Shown here: positions 17,634 to 25,968 of the stretch, piece by piece
How the letters are laid out: every line of letters begins with the position of its first letter
Position numbering within the stretch: position 1 is the first letter of the stretch
Assembly (NCBI RefSeq): GCF_001942625.1
Contig: NZ_MLCL01000024.1
Span: 219,604 to 283,603, forward strand
From: Mycobacterium syngnathidarum
GTDB lineage: Bacteria > Actinomycetota > Actinomycetes > Mycobacteriales > Mycobacteriaceae
Direction of reading: 5' to 3'
DNA length: 64,000 nt
Translations under genes and position numbers: made by a program
The notes under the pieces: generated by a model
The model's input: only the letters and a program-made list of their open reading frames with translations
What the model was told of the DNA's origin: nothing
Database searches by the model: none

Positions 17634-18442
17634 GAGGGACGGGCCGCCGAACGGGCTGCCGGATCCACGCGTTGATAGATCTCCATGACGTCGTCGCGAG
17701 TCATCCCGACCGCGGGCCGGTCCAGGATCTTCTGGCCGTTGCGCAGGCCGACCAGGCGATGCGCCCAGCCCAGCGCGAGGTCAACCTGGTGCAGCGTGCA
17801 TACGACGGTCAGTTTCTCCTCGATGCAGACCCGGAACAGCAGATCCATGACCACACCGGCGTTTTCGGGATCGAGTGAGGCGACGGGTTCGTCGGCCAGC
17901 AGTAGGCCGGGTTTCTGCATCAGGGTGCGGGCGATCGCGACGCGCTGTTGCTGACCGCCGGAGAGGGTGTCGGCGCGGCGGTCGGCGTAGTCGGCCAGGC
18001 CGACGCGGTCCAGATGGGCCAGGGCTTCGGCGCGCATTGTCTTGGGGTAGGTCAGCGCGCCGTAGCGGGGGAGCCGCAGCTGGCCGAGGCCGCCGATCAG
18101 GACGTTCTCCAGGCAGCTCAACCGCCCGACCAGATTGAAGTGCTGAAAGACGAACCCCACGTTGCGGCGCAGCGCCCGCAACTGTCTGGCCGAGGCCCGA
18201 TCGACATGGGTGCCGCCGACCTCGACACTGCCGGATGTCACCGGGTGCAGTCCGTTCAGGCAACGCAGCAGGGTGGACTTGCCCGACCCGGACAGGCCGA
18301 GCAGCACCAGCATCTCACTGCGCCGCACGTCGAGGCTGACGTGATCCAGGGCCAGGGTGTCACCGAAGCGTTTGGTGACGTCGCGGGCGATGACGACGAG
18401 GTCGTCGCCCGCGACGGAGTGGTGGGGTCCGTCGGACGGCAT
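17630..18442 (-). CDS. phnC: Phosphonate/phosphate ABC transporter ATPase
   Basis: A 270-residue ABC ATPase. Walker A is GLSGSGKSTLLRC, the Q-loop is FVFQHFNLV, the signature is LSGGQQQRVAIARTL, Walker B is LLLADEPVASLD and the switch His is in CTLHQVDLA. Length and sequence match PhnC. I use the ATG at 18442, five bases after the phnD stop, rather than the longer start at 18460 that would overlap phnD. It energises uptake through the duplicated permease encoded next to it. Confidence 0.92.
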   Translation of the reverse strand: MPSDGPHHSVAGDDLVVIARDVTKRFGDTLALDHVSLDVRRSEMLVLLGLSGSGKSTLLRCLNGLHPVTSGSVEVGGTHVDRASARQLRALRRNVGFVFQHFNLVGRLSCLENVLIGGLGQLRLPRYGALTYPKTMRAEALAHLDRVGLADYADRRADTLSGGQQQRVAIARTLMQKPGLLLADEPVASLDPENAGVVMDLLFRVCIEEKLTVVCTLHQVDLALGWAHRLVGLRNGQKILDRPAVGMTRDDVMEIYQRVDPAARSAARPS

Positions 18443-18447
18443 GGTTG

Positions 18448-19425
18448 TCAGCCCTTGCACTTCTCGGAACCGGTGACGTCACAGACGTGGCGCACGCCGC
18501 TGTAATCCGAGTCCTCGACCGGCACGAAGCCCCAGGCACGCTCGTCGGTGATCCGGCAGGCGTCGCCCTCGCAGAAACCCTCGGCCTCAAGGTTTGTCAC
18601 GTTCACCTTGTCGGCGAAGAGGGTCTTGAGCTTGCCGACGGCTTCGGGACCCAGGGCGTCGTTGGCGGCGAACACCGAGCCGGCGATCATCTCCGACTTC
18701 CATACTGTCTTGAGCTGGCCTGGTTTGAGGTCGCCCTTGGCGATCATGGTCTTGTCGACCATGGTGTCGAAGGCGAAGCCGGCGTCGCAGTCACCGTTGG
18801 CGATCGCCAGCGCTGAAGAGTCGTGGCCGCCGGCGAAGATCGGGGACATTGCCTTGGACAGATCGCCCTCGGAGCCGGATTCGATAACCCCCGCCTCGAT
18901 CAGGCCCGCGGTCGGGTACAGGAATCCCGAGGTGGAGCTCGGGTCGACGAAGCAGACCTTCTTGCCGGCAAAGTCCTTGAGGCCGTTGATGTTCGCCTCG
19001 TCAGCGCGGGCCAGTCCGTAGGACTGATACCCGGGCTGGGCGCCTTGCTCCTGGATCACCGCACCGACCGGGGTGACCTTGGCTCCGTTGACGCCCGCAA
19101 CGACGTAGGCGAACGGGCCGAAGAAGGCCAGGTCGACGTTGTTGGCGATGATGCCCTCGACCACCCCGGCGTAGTCGGAGGCCTGCACGAACTCGACCTT
19201 GGAGCCGGTCTCCTTCTCCAGCAGCTTGATCAGTGGCTGGTAGCTGGCCTTGAGGTCGGTGGAGTTCTCGGCCGGGATCGCGGCCAGGGTCAGGGTTTCC
19301 GGGAAGCCCTGGGCGGTCGTGGCGTCCGAATTGTCGGAGCTTGAACAGCCCGACATTGCGAGCGCGGTGCAGGCAGCTGCCACGGCAGCGATACGAGCTG
19401 AGGGGCGCGGGATGCGGAACATCAT
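18448..19425 (-). CDS. phnD: Phosphonate/phosphate-binding lipoprotein
   Basis: A 325-residue substrate-binding protein. The N-terminus MMFRIPRPSARIAAVAAACTALAMSGCSSS is a lipoprotein signal with the acylated Cys after AMSG, so the protein is anchored on the outer membrane face. The mature part has the PhnD-family pattern: QPLIKLLEKETG, the ligand-loop regions ASDYAGVVEGI and FFGPFAYV, and KKVCFVDPSSTSGFLYP. I use the ATG at 19425 (an ATG pair) behind AAAGG. Two PhnF operators lie just upstream. In M. smegmatis PhnD delivers inorganic phosphate; phosphonate uptake is also possible here given the dehydrogenase. Confidence 0.9.
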   Translation of the reverse strand: MMFRIPRPSARIAAVAAACTALAMSGCSSSDNSDATTAQGFPETLTLAAIPAENSTDLKASYQPLIKLLEKETGSKVEFVQASDYAGVVEGIIANNVDLAFFGPFAYVVAGVNGAKVTPVGAVIQEQGAQPGYQSYGLARADEANINGLKDFAGKKVCFVDPSSTSGFLYPTAGLIEAGVIESGSEGDLSKAMSPIFAGGHDSSALAIANGDCDAGFAFDTMVDKTMIAKGDLKPGQLKTVWKSEMIAGSVFAANDALGPEAVGKLKTLFADKVNVTNLEAEGFCEGDACRITDERAWGFVPVEDSDYSGVRHVCDVTGSEKCKG

Positions 19426-19510
19426 GGCGCGTAGGACCTTTCGGGCGGGGACGTTTGGCGGGCAGTGCGCGAGCGGGGGTGCGCAACTGCCCTGCCCCAC
19501 ACCCTGTGGG

Positions 19511-19524
19511 TTGGTCTATACCAA
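19511..19524. promoter_or_regulatory. PhnF operator 1
   Basis: The palindrome TTGGTCTATACCAA contains, on the other strand, TGGTATAGACCA, which I recall as the published M. smegmatis PhnF binding site. It lies between phnD and phnF, nearer to phnD. Confidence 0.8.
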
Positions 19525-19568
19525 CGGGTGCATCGAGGTTGGCGAGGAGGTTAACAACGCGGCAAGTC

Positions 19569-19582
19569 TTGGTCTATACCAA
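19569..19582. promoter_or_regulatory. PhnF operator 2
   Basis: An exact second copy of TTGGTCTATACCAA, 58 bp from the first and 19 bp before the phnF start. One repressor could thus control both the transporter operon and its own gene. Confidence 0.8.
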
Positions 19583-19601
19583 ATCTTGCTACCGTTGACG
19601 G

Positions 19602-20318
19602 GTGGCCGCGAGCGCAGAACCGAGGGTTCTCAAGCACCAGGTTGTCCGCGCGCAACTGGAACGGCTGCTCGACGATCTGGAGGTCGGAGACCCCTTCCCG
19701 GCCGAGCGAGAGATCGCCGAACGATTCGACGTGGCCCGCGAGACGGTCCGCCAGGCGCTGCGAGAACTGTTGTTGGCCGGGCGGATTGAACGCCGTGGCC
19801 GCACCACCGTCGTCGCGCGGCCCAAGATCCTGCAGCCGCTGTCCATGGGCTCCTACACCGAGGCCGCCAAGGAGCAGGGGCGCAGCGGCGGGCGCATCCT
19901 GGTCGGCTGGAGCGATCTGATCGCCGACGACATCCTGGCCGGACAACTCGGCATCGACGTCGGGGCACCCGTCCTGCAGTTGGAGCGGGTGTTGACCACC
20001 GACGGCATCCGCGTGGGTCTGGAGACCACCAAGCTGCCGGCCGCGCGCTACCCGGGGTTGCGGGAGACCTTCGACTACCGCGAGTCGCTGTATGCCGAGA
20101 TCCGCAGCCGAGGCATTCGCTTCGAGCGGACTGTCGACACAATCGAGACCGCGCTACCGGACGCCCGGGAATCGGCACTGCTCACCGTGGACAGCCGGAC
20201 CCCGATGTTTCTGCTCAACCGGGTGTCCTACGACCAGAATGGGATTCCGATCGAACAACGGCGCTCGCTGTACCGGGGTGACCGGATGACGTTCACCGCG
20301 GTGATGACGGCTTCGTAG
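19602..20318 (+). CDS. phnF: GntR/HutC-type regulator PhnF
   Basis: A 238-residue regulator. Residues about 10-75 are a GntR winged helix with FPAEREIAERFDVARETVRQALRELLLAGRIERRGR. The rest is a UTRA ligand-binding domain of the HutC group (LQLERVLTTDGIRVGLETTKLP and the late LNRVSYDQNGIPIEQRRSLYRGDRM). PhnF represses phnDCE in M. smegmatis and releases it on phosphate starvation. The GTG at 19602 gives the usual start. It is divergent from phnD, with two perfect operators between them. Confidence 0.9.
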   Translation: MAASAEPRVLKHQVVRAQLERLLDDLEVGDPFPAEREIAERFDVARETVRQALRELLLAGRIERRGRTTVVARPKILQPLSMGSYTEAAKEQGRSGGRILVGWSDLIADDILAGQLGIDVGAPVLQLERVLTTDGIRVGLETTKLPAARYPGLRETFDYRESLYAEIRSRGIRFERTVDTIETALPDARESALLTVDSRTPMFLLNRVSYDQNGIPIEQRRSLYRGDRMTFTAVMTAS

Positions 20319-20534
20319 GAACGGCAATCGACCCCCGTTCAGACGCCGGGCGAGGGTGTTTTCGTCTTGAAACAACAAAGCGACTTGCCTTAGAGATTTC
20401 TTAGTATCGTGACCAATTTGTTACTAATGACCTGCGCAAACACGCCGGAAATGTGCTTGACAGTCAGTTAAGGAAACTCGCAGAACCGGGGTGCGGTTGC
20501 TGCGTGGTGAAGAAAGTGCCCGTATGGTGCCCGT

Positions 20535-21215
20535 GTGGGCCGACACGCATTAGCCAGCCCCAGTCAGCGCAAACTGCCGGCTGTCGCGGCTGCGATCATC
20601 GCTCCGGTCGCCGCGTTCTTCGCGAGTGCCAGTGCTGCTCCTTCATCCCCTTTTTCCGAAGCCGCAAAACCTGCCTCAGCTCCCGCACCGACCCCCGAGG
20701 TGCCGTGCTGTATGGAGATCGTCGCTGCGCCCGCGGGCCCCACGAGTGCTGTCGCCCAAACCGTGGGTCTGAGCGCGAACCAGGCGTCGCCCGCCACGGC
20801 TTCTCGCTGGCGTGTCATCAACATCCCGCAGTTGCTGCCCCTGGGACTCGCTCCGGAGCGCGGACTACAGGTCAAAACCATTCTGGCGTCGCGCGCCGTC
20901 AGCGCCGACTTCCCCGAGATCCACAACATCGGCGGCGTCCGGCCGGATGCCCTGCGTTGGCACCCCGACGGCCTGGCCCTCGATGTCATGATCCCCAATC
21001 CGAGTAGCGCCCACGGCATCGAACTCGGAAACCGCATCGTGGCCTACGCCCTGAAAAACGCCGACCGATTCGCCCTGCAAGACGCGATCTGGCGGGGTAC
21101 CTACTACACGCCCGGCGGCGGAGCGAAATCCGGCGGATACGGCCACTACGACCACGTCCATCTGACCACCAAGGGCGGCGGCTACCCGACCGGCGGCGAG
21201 CTCTACCTGCGCTGA
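20535..21215 (+). CDS. Exported Rv0320-like protein with peptidase-like C-terminal domain
   Basis: A 226-residue secreted protein. The N-terminus has a signal-like helix (AVAAAIIAPVAAFFASASAAP) and then a low-complexity Ala/Pro stretch. The C-terminal 130 residues contain GGVRPDALRWHPDGLALDVMIPNP and GHYDHVHLTT. The Asp in ALDVMI and the HVH form a zinc-ligand pattern seen in D-Ala-D-Ala-type/ARB-07466-like peptidase domains. It may act on cell-wall peptides, but no activity is established to my knowledge. The GTG at 20535 is preferred. It follows a 216-bp gap after phnF in which I see no operator. Confidence 0.75.
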   Translation: MGRHALASPSQRKLPAVAAAIIAPVAAFFASASAAPSSPFSEAAKPASAPAPTPEVPCCMEIVAAPAGPTSAVAQTVGLSANQASPATASRWRVINIPQLLPLGLAPERGLQVKTILASRAVSADFPEIHNIGGVRPDALRWHPDGLALDVMIPNPSSAHGIELGNRIVAYALKNADRFALQDAIWRGTYYTPGGGAKSGGYGHYDHVHLTTKGGGYPTGGELYLR

Positions 21216-21230
21216 GGTGTCGTCCCGTGG

Positions 21231-21848
21231 TTAGTCGGCGTCGGCCTCGGGCTCAGGCTCCGCGTCGGGCACGTCGCGTCGCCGCGCGAACATCAGAACG
21301 AGGTCGCGGATAGGTGCCTCGCGTCGTGCCCCCCACTCGGGTCCCACGGTGAAATCGGCGTCGGTCGCCACGAAGCGATAGCCCGGCAGGTCGCGCTGTG
21401 GCGCGAACGGAAACTTCATGTGCCACAACCTGTTTGCGACGACTGCGGCGGCGTCGGCGGGCATCGGGCGGTCGATGCCGAGTGGGATGCAGATGTCCTG
21501 CGTGTGGATCAGGATATCCAACAAGGGGTCGACTTCCTTGGTCATGGGCGGCCGCTTCCGCGAACCCGCCATGGCCCGCAGCCGCGCTGTGATGGCGGCA
21601 GGTTCGGCGGGATCATCCAGCGCTGCCCGACGCACCATGGCGTCGAACCGGAAGCCGGACTTGATGGCCGACGGCAGCATTTCACCGAGGCTCGCGTGGG
21701 ACTGCGTGATGTGAATGGCGACCTCGCGCACGGTCCAGCCGGCGCACAGTGACGGTGTCGCCCACTGCTGCGGTTCAAGCGTGTCGAGGAGATCGGCGAG
21801 CTGTCCGCGCTGCTCATCGATATTGCGCCAGATCGTGTCGGAGTCCAC
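21231..21848 (-). CDS. Mycothiol-dependent maleylpyruvate isomerase-family protein
   Basis: A 205-residue protein of the DinB-like four-helix-bundle group with the TIGR03083 pattern. The N-terminal helix carries LADLLDTLEPQQWATPSLCAGWTVREVAIHITQSHASLGEML; the CxGWTVxEVxxH segment supplies a typical metal-ligand His. The helix LLDILIHTQDICIPLG gives the second ligand pair. Some members isomerise maleylpyruvate with mycothiol. The start is the GTG at 21848; the longer frame covers the terminator region and looks non-coding. It lies downstream of the sulfatase, separated by a strong hairpin. Confidence 0.7.
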   Translation of the reverse strand: MDSDTIWRNIDEQRGQLADLLDTLEPQQWATPSLCAGWTVREVAIHITQSHASLGEMLPSAIKSGFRFDAMVRRAALDDPAEPAAITARLRAMAGSRKRPPMTKEVDPLLDILIHTQDICIPLGIDRPMPADAAAVVANRLWHMKFPFAPQRDLPGYRFVATDADFTVGPEWGARREAPIRDLVLMFARRRDVPDAEPEPEADAD

Positions 21849-21901
21849 GGCCGCTCCTATCGTCAGGATTCTCCTGACCAAAATAGTCGCGCTGGACAAC
21901 A

Positions 21902-21933
21902 CTCTGGCCCAGCACCGGGGTGCTGGGCCAGAG
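21902..21933 (-). terminator. Hairpin terminator after the sulfatase gene
   Basis: A 15-bp perfect stem (CTCTGGCCCAGCACC and its complement) with a two-base centre lies 15 bp beyond the sulfatase stop codon. No T-tract follows on the minus strand, as is common in mycobacterial terminators. Confidence 0.65.
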
Positions 21934-21948
21934 AGTCTCCGTGCGTGG

Positions 21949-24468
21949 CTAGTCCGTTGCGAACGCGGCCTGCGCCTCCTTGTCGAGATCGACGTACTTC
22001 TCCTCACTCACGTCGACCGCGACGCCCTTGATCGTGCCGCCAGTGAACCGCCCCGGATTCTGGTACATCGACGACACGTTGTCGCCGCTGTCGAACCCGA
22101 CGCACAGACCGTCGCCGGCGAGGGTGAACTTGCCGATCTGCGCCCGCATCGGCCCCTTGTCTGCTTCCTTGCCGTCGACGTAAAGAATTGTGGTTCCGAG
22201 GGATTCGCCGTGATCGCCCTTCTTCTCCCTAATGAACTCCATGCCCAACGCGTGCTTGCCCTCTGGCAGTGGACCGGACACGAACACCTGCTCGGGCTTG
22301 ATACCGAGGAAGTTGTAGACGTAGTGCAGCTTGTTGTCCTTGATGAACAGGGCATGCCCACCGAACCGCGAACCGTGCGCGAACAGCACGCCCTGCGCAT
22401 CCTTGGTCATGTCGACATCGGCGATGATCTTGTAGGACCGGCCGCGGATGTTGGCCGCCACCCCCTCGGGCACCGGCGCGGTGTCGGGGTAGTAGAGGTA
22501 GCGATTGCGGGGCGGTTCGAACTGGGGCCGCTCGATGGTGATGAGTTCGACCGCGGCGCGGTCATCGAGGGGCAGCACGTAGTTGTTCTTGGCCTCCTCG
22601 TGCCACGCATCGATCAGTTCCTTGAGCTTGTCCGGATTCTGATCGGCGAGGTCCGTGGATTCGGAGCGGTCCTCGTCGACGTGGAAGAGCTCCCACTTGT
22701 CCTGATCGAAATGGCCTTTGCCACTGATGGGCGCGTGCAGAGCTGACGCTTTCCAACCGTCCTGCCAGATCCCGCGGGTGCCCAGCATCGCGTAGTACTG
22801 ACGCTTCTTGGTGGTGGGGGCGTCGGCGCCGTCGAAGCTGTACCGCATCGAAACACCGTTGACCGGGTACTGCTTGATGCCGCGATACTCCTCCGGCATC
22901 TCGACACCGGCCACGTCGAGAATGGTGGGCACAACATCGGTAGCGTGGTGGTACTGATGGCGCACCTCGCCCTTGGCTTTGATGCCCTTGGGCCAGTGGA
23001 TCACCATCGGATCGCAGGTGCCACCGGAGAACTGCGAGTAGCGCTTGAACATCTGGAACGGTGTGGAGAACGCGACCGCCCACCCTGTCGGGTAGTGATT
23101 GTAGGTATCCGGTGTGCCGAGCTTGTCCAGCATCGCCATGTTCTCGGCGAGATCATCCGGGTAGCCGTTGAAGAACTTGTTCTCGTTGACCGAACCGTTC
23201 GGGGAACCCTCACCGGACGCACCGTTGTCGGCGCAGTAGAAGATGACGGTGTTGTCCAGCTGCCCGGTCTGTTCCAAGTAGTCCACGACCCGGCCGACCT
23301 GGGCGTCGGTGTACTCGGAGAACCCGGCGAACACCTCGGCCATTCGTGAGAACAGCTTCTTCTCGTCGGGATTCAGAGAGTCCCAGGGCCGCACCGCATC
23401 CGCTTCCGCCGAGACATCCTCGGGCAGCGGGTTGATCGGGGTGAGTTCGGTGCCCTCGGGCATGATCCCCTTGTCGATCATCCGCCTGAGCACCCACTCG
23501 CGGTACGCCTCGTATCCATCGTCGAACTGGCCCTTGTACTTTGCGGAGTACTCCTCGGGGCTGTGGTGCGGCGCATGGTTGGCGCCCGGGCAGAACCACA
23601 TGTACCAGGGCTTGGACGGGTTACTGGACTGCTGATCGCGCAGCATCCGGATCGCCTGATCGGCAAGGTCTTTCGACAGGTGATAGCCCTGCTCCGGAGG
23701 GTAGGGCTGCTCGATGAACCGGTTGTCCTCGCTCAAATCCGGGTACCACTGGTTGGTTTCACCGCCGACGAATCCGTAGAAGCGGTCGAATCCCTTCTGT
23801 AACGGCCACTCTGACTTGCTGCCGCCGCTGGAGACATCTTCTTCCGGTACGTTGTGATCTTTGCCGACCCAGAATGTGCTGTAACCGTTCTCCTGGAGCA
23901 CCTGGCCGACCGTTGCGCATTGCGCGGGCAGTCGGGCTGCCGCTCCTGGAAAGCCGTCGGACCCCTCGGTGATGCTCGCGAAACGGTTCACGTGATGATT
24001 GCGGCCGGTCAACATGCAGGATCGGGTTGGCGAGCACAGTGCGGTGGTGTGCCACTGCGAATAGGTGAGCCCGTTGTCGGCCAGCTTTTGCAACGTGGGC
24101 ATGTTGATCCGGCCGCCGTACGGCGACCACGAGGCCATTCCGGTGTCGTCGAACAGCACCACCAGGACGTTGGGCGCGCCTTCAGGGGCGTGCTTCAGCT
24201 CGAACGGTTTCCAGTCCGGCTTCGAATCTCGGACGTCGAGTTCGATTTTCCCGTCGAAACCCTCGTTGATCCCGGTGCCGTAGTCGGGTGGACCGGCTTC
24301 TCCGCTGGCTCCCGGCTTTCCGGAGTTGTCGTCACATCCAGCGACGAATGCGCCGGCAGCGGTTACTCCGACTCCGGTAGCAGCGATGCCCCCCAGCATC
24401 GAGCGTCGCGACAATTTGCCGCGGGTATTGCGATCGGTCTCCGTCATGTCATCGCTGTTCGATTCCAT
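21949..24468 (-). CDS. Arylsulfatase-family protein with Tat/lipoprotein signal
   Basis: An 839-residue sulfatase of the alkaline-phosphatase superfamily. The N-terminus has SRRSMLGGI (twin arginine) and AGAFVAGCDD, whose Cys fits a lipobox, so it may be a Tat-exported lipoprotein. The metal region is VVLFDDTGMASWS, and the formylglycine signature is CSPTRSCMLTGR with the modified Cys near residue 145. Later motifs include WVGKDHNVP, CADNGASGEGSPNGS and HHATDVVPTIL. Length fits the large AtsA-like arylsulfatases. A formylglycine-generating enzyme elsewhere would be needed for activity. The MarR gene lies upstream on the same strand, 140 bp away. Confidence 0.88.
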   Translation of the reverse strand: MESNSDDMTETDRNTRGKLSRRSMLGGIAATGVGVTAAGAFVAGCDDNSGKPGASGEAGPPDYGTGINEGFDGKIELDVRDSKPDWKPFELKHAPEGAPNVLVVLFDDTGMASWSPYGGRINMPTLQKLADNGLTYSQWHTTALCSPTRSCMLTGRNHHVNRFASITEGSDGFPGAAARLPAQCATVGQVLQENGYSTFWVGKDHNVPEEDVSSGGSKSEWPLQKGFDRFYGFVGGETNQWYPDLSEDNRFIEQPYPPEQGYHLSKDLADQAIRMLRDQQSSNPSKPWYMWFCPGANHAPHHSPEEYSAKYKGQFDDGYEAYREWVLRRMIDKGIMPEGTELTPINPLPEDVSAEADAVRPWDSLNPDEKKLFSRMAEVFAGFSEYTDAQVGRVVDYLEQTGQLDNTVIFYCADNGASGEGSPNGSVNENKFFNGYPDDLAENMAMLDKLGTPDTYNHYPTGWAVAFSTPFQMFKRYSQFSGGTCDPMVIHWPKGIKAKGEVRHQYHHATDVVPTILDVAGVEMPEEYRGIKQYPVNGVSMRYSFDGADAPTTKKRQYYAMLGTRGIWQDGWKASALHAPISGKGHFDQDKWELFHVDEDRSESTDLADQNPDKLKELIDAWHEEAKNNYVLPLDDRAAVELITIERPQFEPPRNRYLYYPDTAPVPEGVAANIRGRSYKIIADVDMTKDAQGVLFAHGSRFGGHALFIKDNKLHYVYNFLGIKPEQVFVSGPLPEGKHALGMEFIREKKGDHGESLGTTILYVDGKEADKGPMRAQIGKFTLAGDGLCVGFDSGDNVSSMYQNPGRFTGGTIKGVAVDVSEEKYVDLDKEAQAAFATD

Positions 24469-24608
24469 GTTGGCTCACACTATGCCCGTTCGGGCGCACT
24501 GTCTGGATAAATCACCGCAGAATCGATGCGTTTCGACAAACGTTGTATGCCAAGCATTCCTGCGACTGTTCGCCAGAAATGCGCCTCACCCTTTTCGGGC
24601 GACATCTC

Positions 24609-25094
24609 CTACAGCGGAATCGGGCGGTTCAGATCGTCGGCGCTACCGTCGGCGAGTAGCTCGTGGAGATTGCGCAAAGTCGTCGCGCATGCCGCTCGCT
24701 TGGCCGGGTCGAGCCGGTCGAGCACTCGGCTCAGCTCACGCCGGCGACGGGCGGTGACCTGCCGGACCAGCTTGCGTCCGCGGTCGGTCAGCGACAGCGT
24801 GACGACGCTGCGGTTGGTGGGGTCCGAACCTCGGACCAGATGACCGGAGGCATCCAACCGGTCGGCCAGCCGGGTCACCGTCGACCCGACCACGCCGAGG
24901 GCGTGGGCACACTCCGTCGAGGTTGACTTCCCGCGCTCCTGCAGCACGAGCAGCAACCGGAACTGCGGTAGGGAGATCTCCAGCTGGTCCACGCTGCGCA
25001 GCGCGACGCCTACGAGGTCTCGGGTTGCCATTTCGAACGCCGACAGTTCGTCAACGGGGGTGCGGGTCGTCTCGTGCTGCGGCGCGCTGCCCAT
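24609..25094 (-). CDS. MarR family transcriptional regulator
   Basis: A 161-residue regulator. The winged helix is in the centre: FRLLLVLQERGKSTSTECAHALGVVGSTVTRLADRLDASGHLVRGSDPTNRSVVTLSLTDRGRKL, with the wing residues DPTNRS that mark MarR proteins. Flanking helices form the dimer interface. The ATG at 25094 gives the normal length. It lies upstream of the sulfatase in the same direction and may control it; no clear operator is visible in the 140-bp gap. The 175 bp upstream of its start show nothing distinctive. Confidence 0.82.
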   Translation of the reverse strand: MGSAPQHETTRTPVDELSAFEMATRDLVGVALRSVDQLEISLPQFRLLLVLQERGKSTSTECAHALGVVGSTVTRLADRLDASGHLVRGSDPTNRSVVTLSLTDRGRKLVRQVTARRRRELSRVLDRLDPAKRAACATTLRNLHELLADGSADDLNRPIPL

Positions 25095-25269
25095 CCAGGC
25101 AGTATTCCACGCGAAACCGTGCGGTGGCGGTTAGTGGTTGCGTTGGCACCGAATCTCCGCGTCGAATGCGGGCCTAGTCGAATGTGGATACCGCTGTGAG
25201 CAAAAAGCCGGTGCGTCAAGGTGATTCGGATCCGCGCCGGGCGGCTGATGCGGTGCGACGCGGTGGGTG

Positions 25270-25968
25270 TCACTCGCGTGGCTGGGACAACAGCGCCACC
25301 ACCGCGTCGGTCAACGTCGCGCGAGCGATCTCCAGATCCGAGGTGAAGCCCAGTTGCCGTTCGTTGCTCAGGCCCCGAATCGCCGCGGGCAGCAGGCACC
25401 GAACGCGATACAGCTGATCCGGGGCGAGATCGAGTCCGGCCATCAGGTAGTCGAAGCCTTGAATCCAATCGAGCTCGCGCGCAGCGAAAGCCGCAGCCGT
25501 CTGCGGGTATTCGGCGGCGATATCGGAGCGGCGCGGGGGCAGCGATGTGCGCAATGCCGTAAGTGCCTGCCCCTCGGTGGTATCCAGGTACATCCAGACC
25601 GAGTCGATGGCAGCGGCCACCCGCTCCCGTAGCGTGCCGCTGCGGGCTGGCGCGTCATTGGCGCCGGGTGACCAACTGCGGGAATGAATTTCGGTGATCA
25701 CCGCCACCCAGAGTCCGTCCAGGTCGCCGAACTGGTGCTGCACCGTGCCCCAGGTGACACCGGCGTCCTTGGCGATGCGGTTTGCCGACACCGGCTCTCC
25801 ACCGCTGTCGGCCAGGCATCGGATGGCTGTGTCGAGCAGTCGCGCGCGGGTCTGAAGGCCGCGCTTGTTCAGCCGGGTGCCCGCGGCGGACTGGATGGCC
25901 GCTGACGGGACCGCGGCGCGCCACTGCTCCTGGGCGCGCAGGGCCTGCGGTGACTCGTGGGTGCTCAG
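25270..25968 (-). CDS. TetR family transcriptional regulator
   Basis: A regulator of about 230 residues. The HTH lies near residues 35-80: TRARLLDTAIRCLADSGGEPVSANRIAKDAGVTWGTVQHQFGDLDGLWVAV. The C-terminal domain is helical and unassigned. The start is odd. No ATG, GTG or TTG lies near the expected N-terminus, and the best candidate is a CTG at 25966-25968 that overlaps the stop of the upstream LLM oxidoreductase as CTGA. The two genes are evidently one operon. The regulator may control the oxidoreductase operon. Confidence 0.75.
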   Translation of the reverse strand: MSTHESPQALRAQEQWRAAVPSAAIQSAAGTRLNKRGLQTRARLLDTAIRCLADSGGEPVSANRIAKDAGVTWGTVQHQFGDLDGLWVAVITEIHSRSWSPGANDAPARSGTLRERVAAAIDSVWMYLDTTEGQALTALRTSLPPRRSDIAAEYPQTAAAFAARELDWIQGFDYLMAGLDLAPDQLYRVRCLLPAAIRGLSNERQLGFTSDLEIARATLTDAVVALLSQPRE

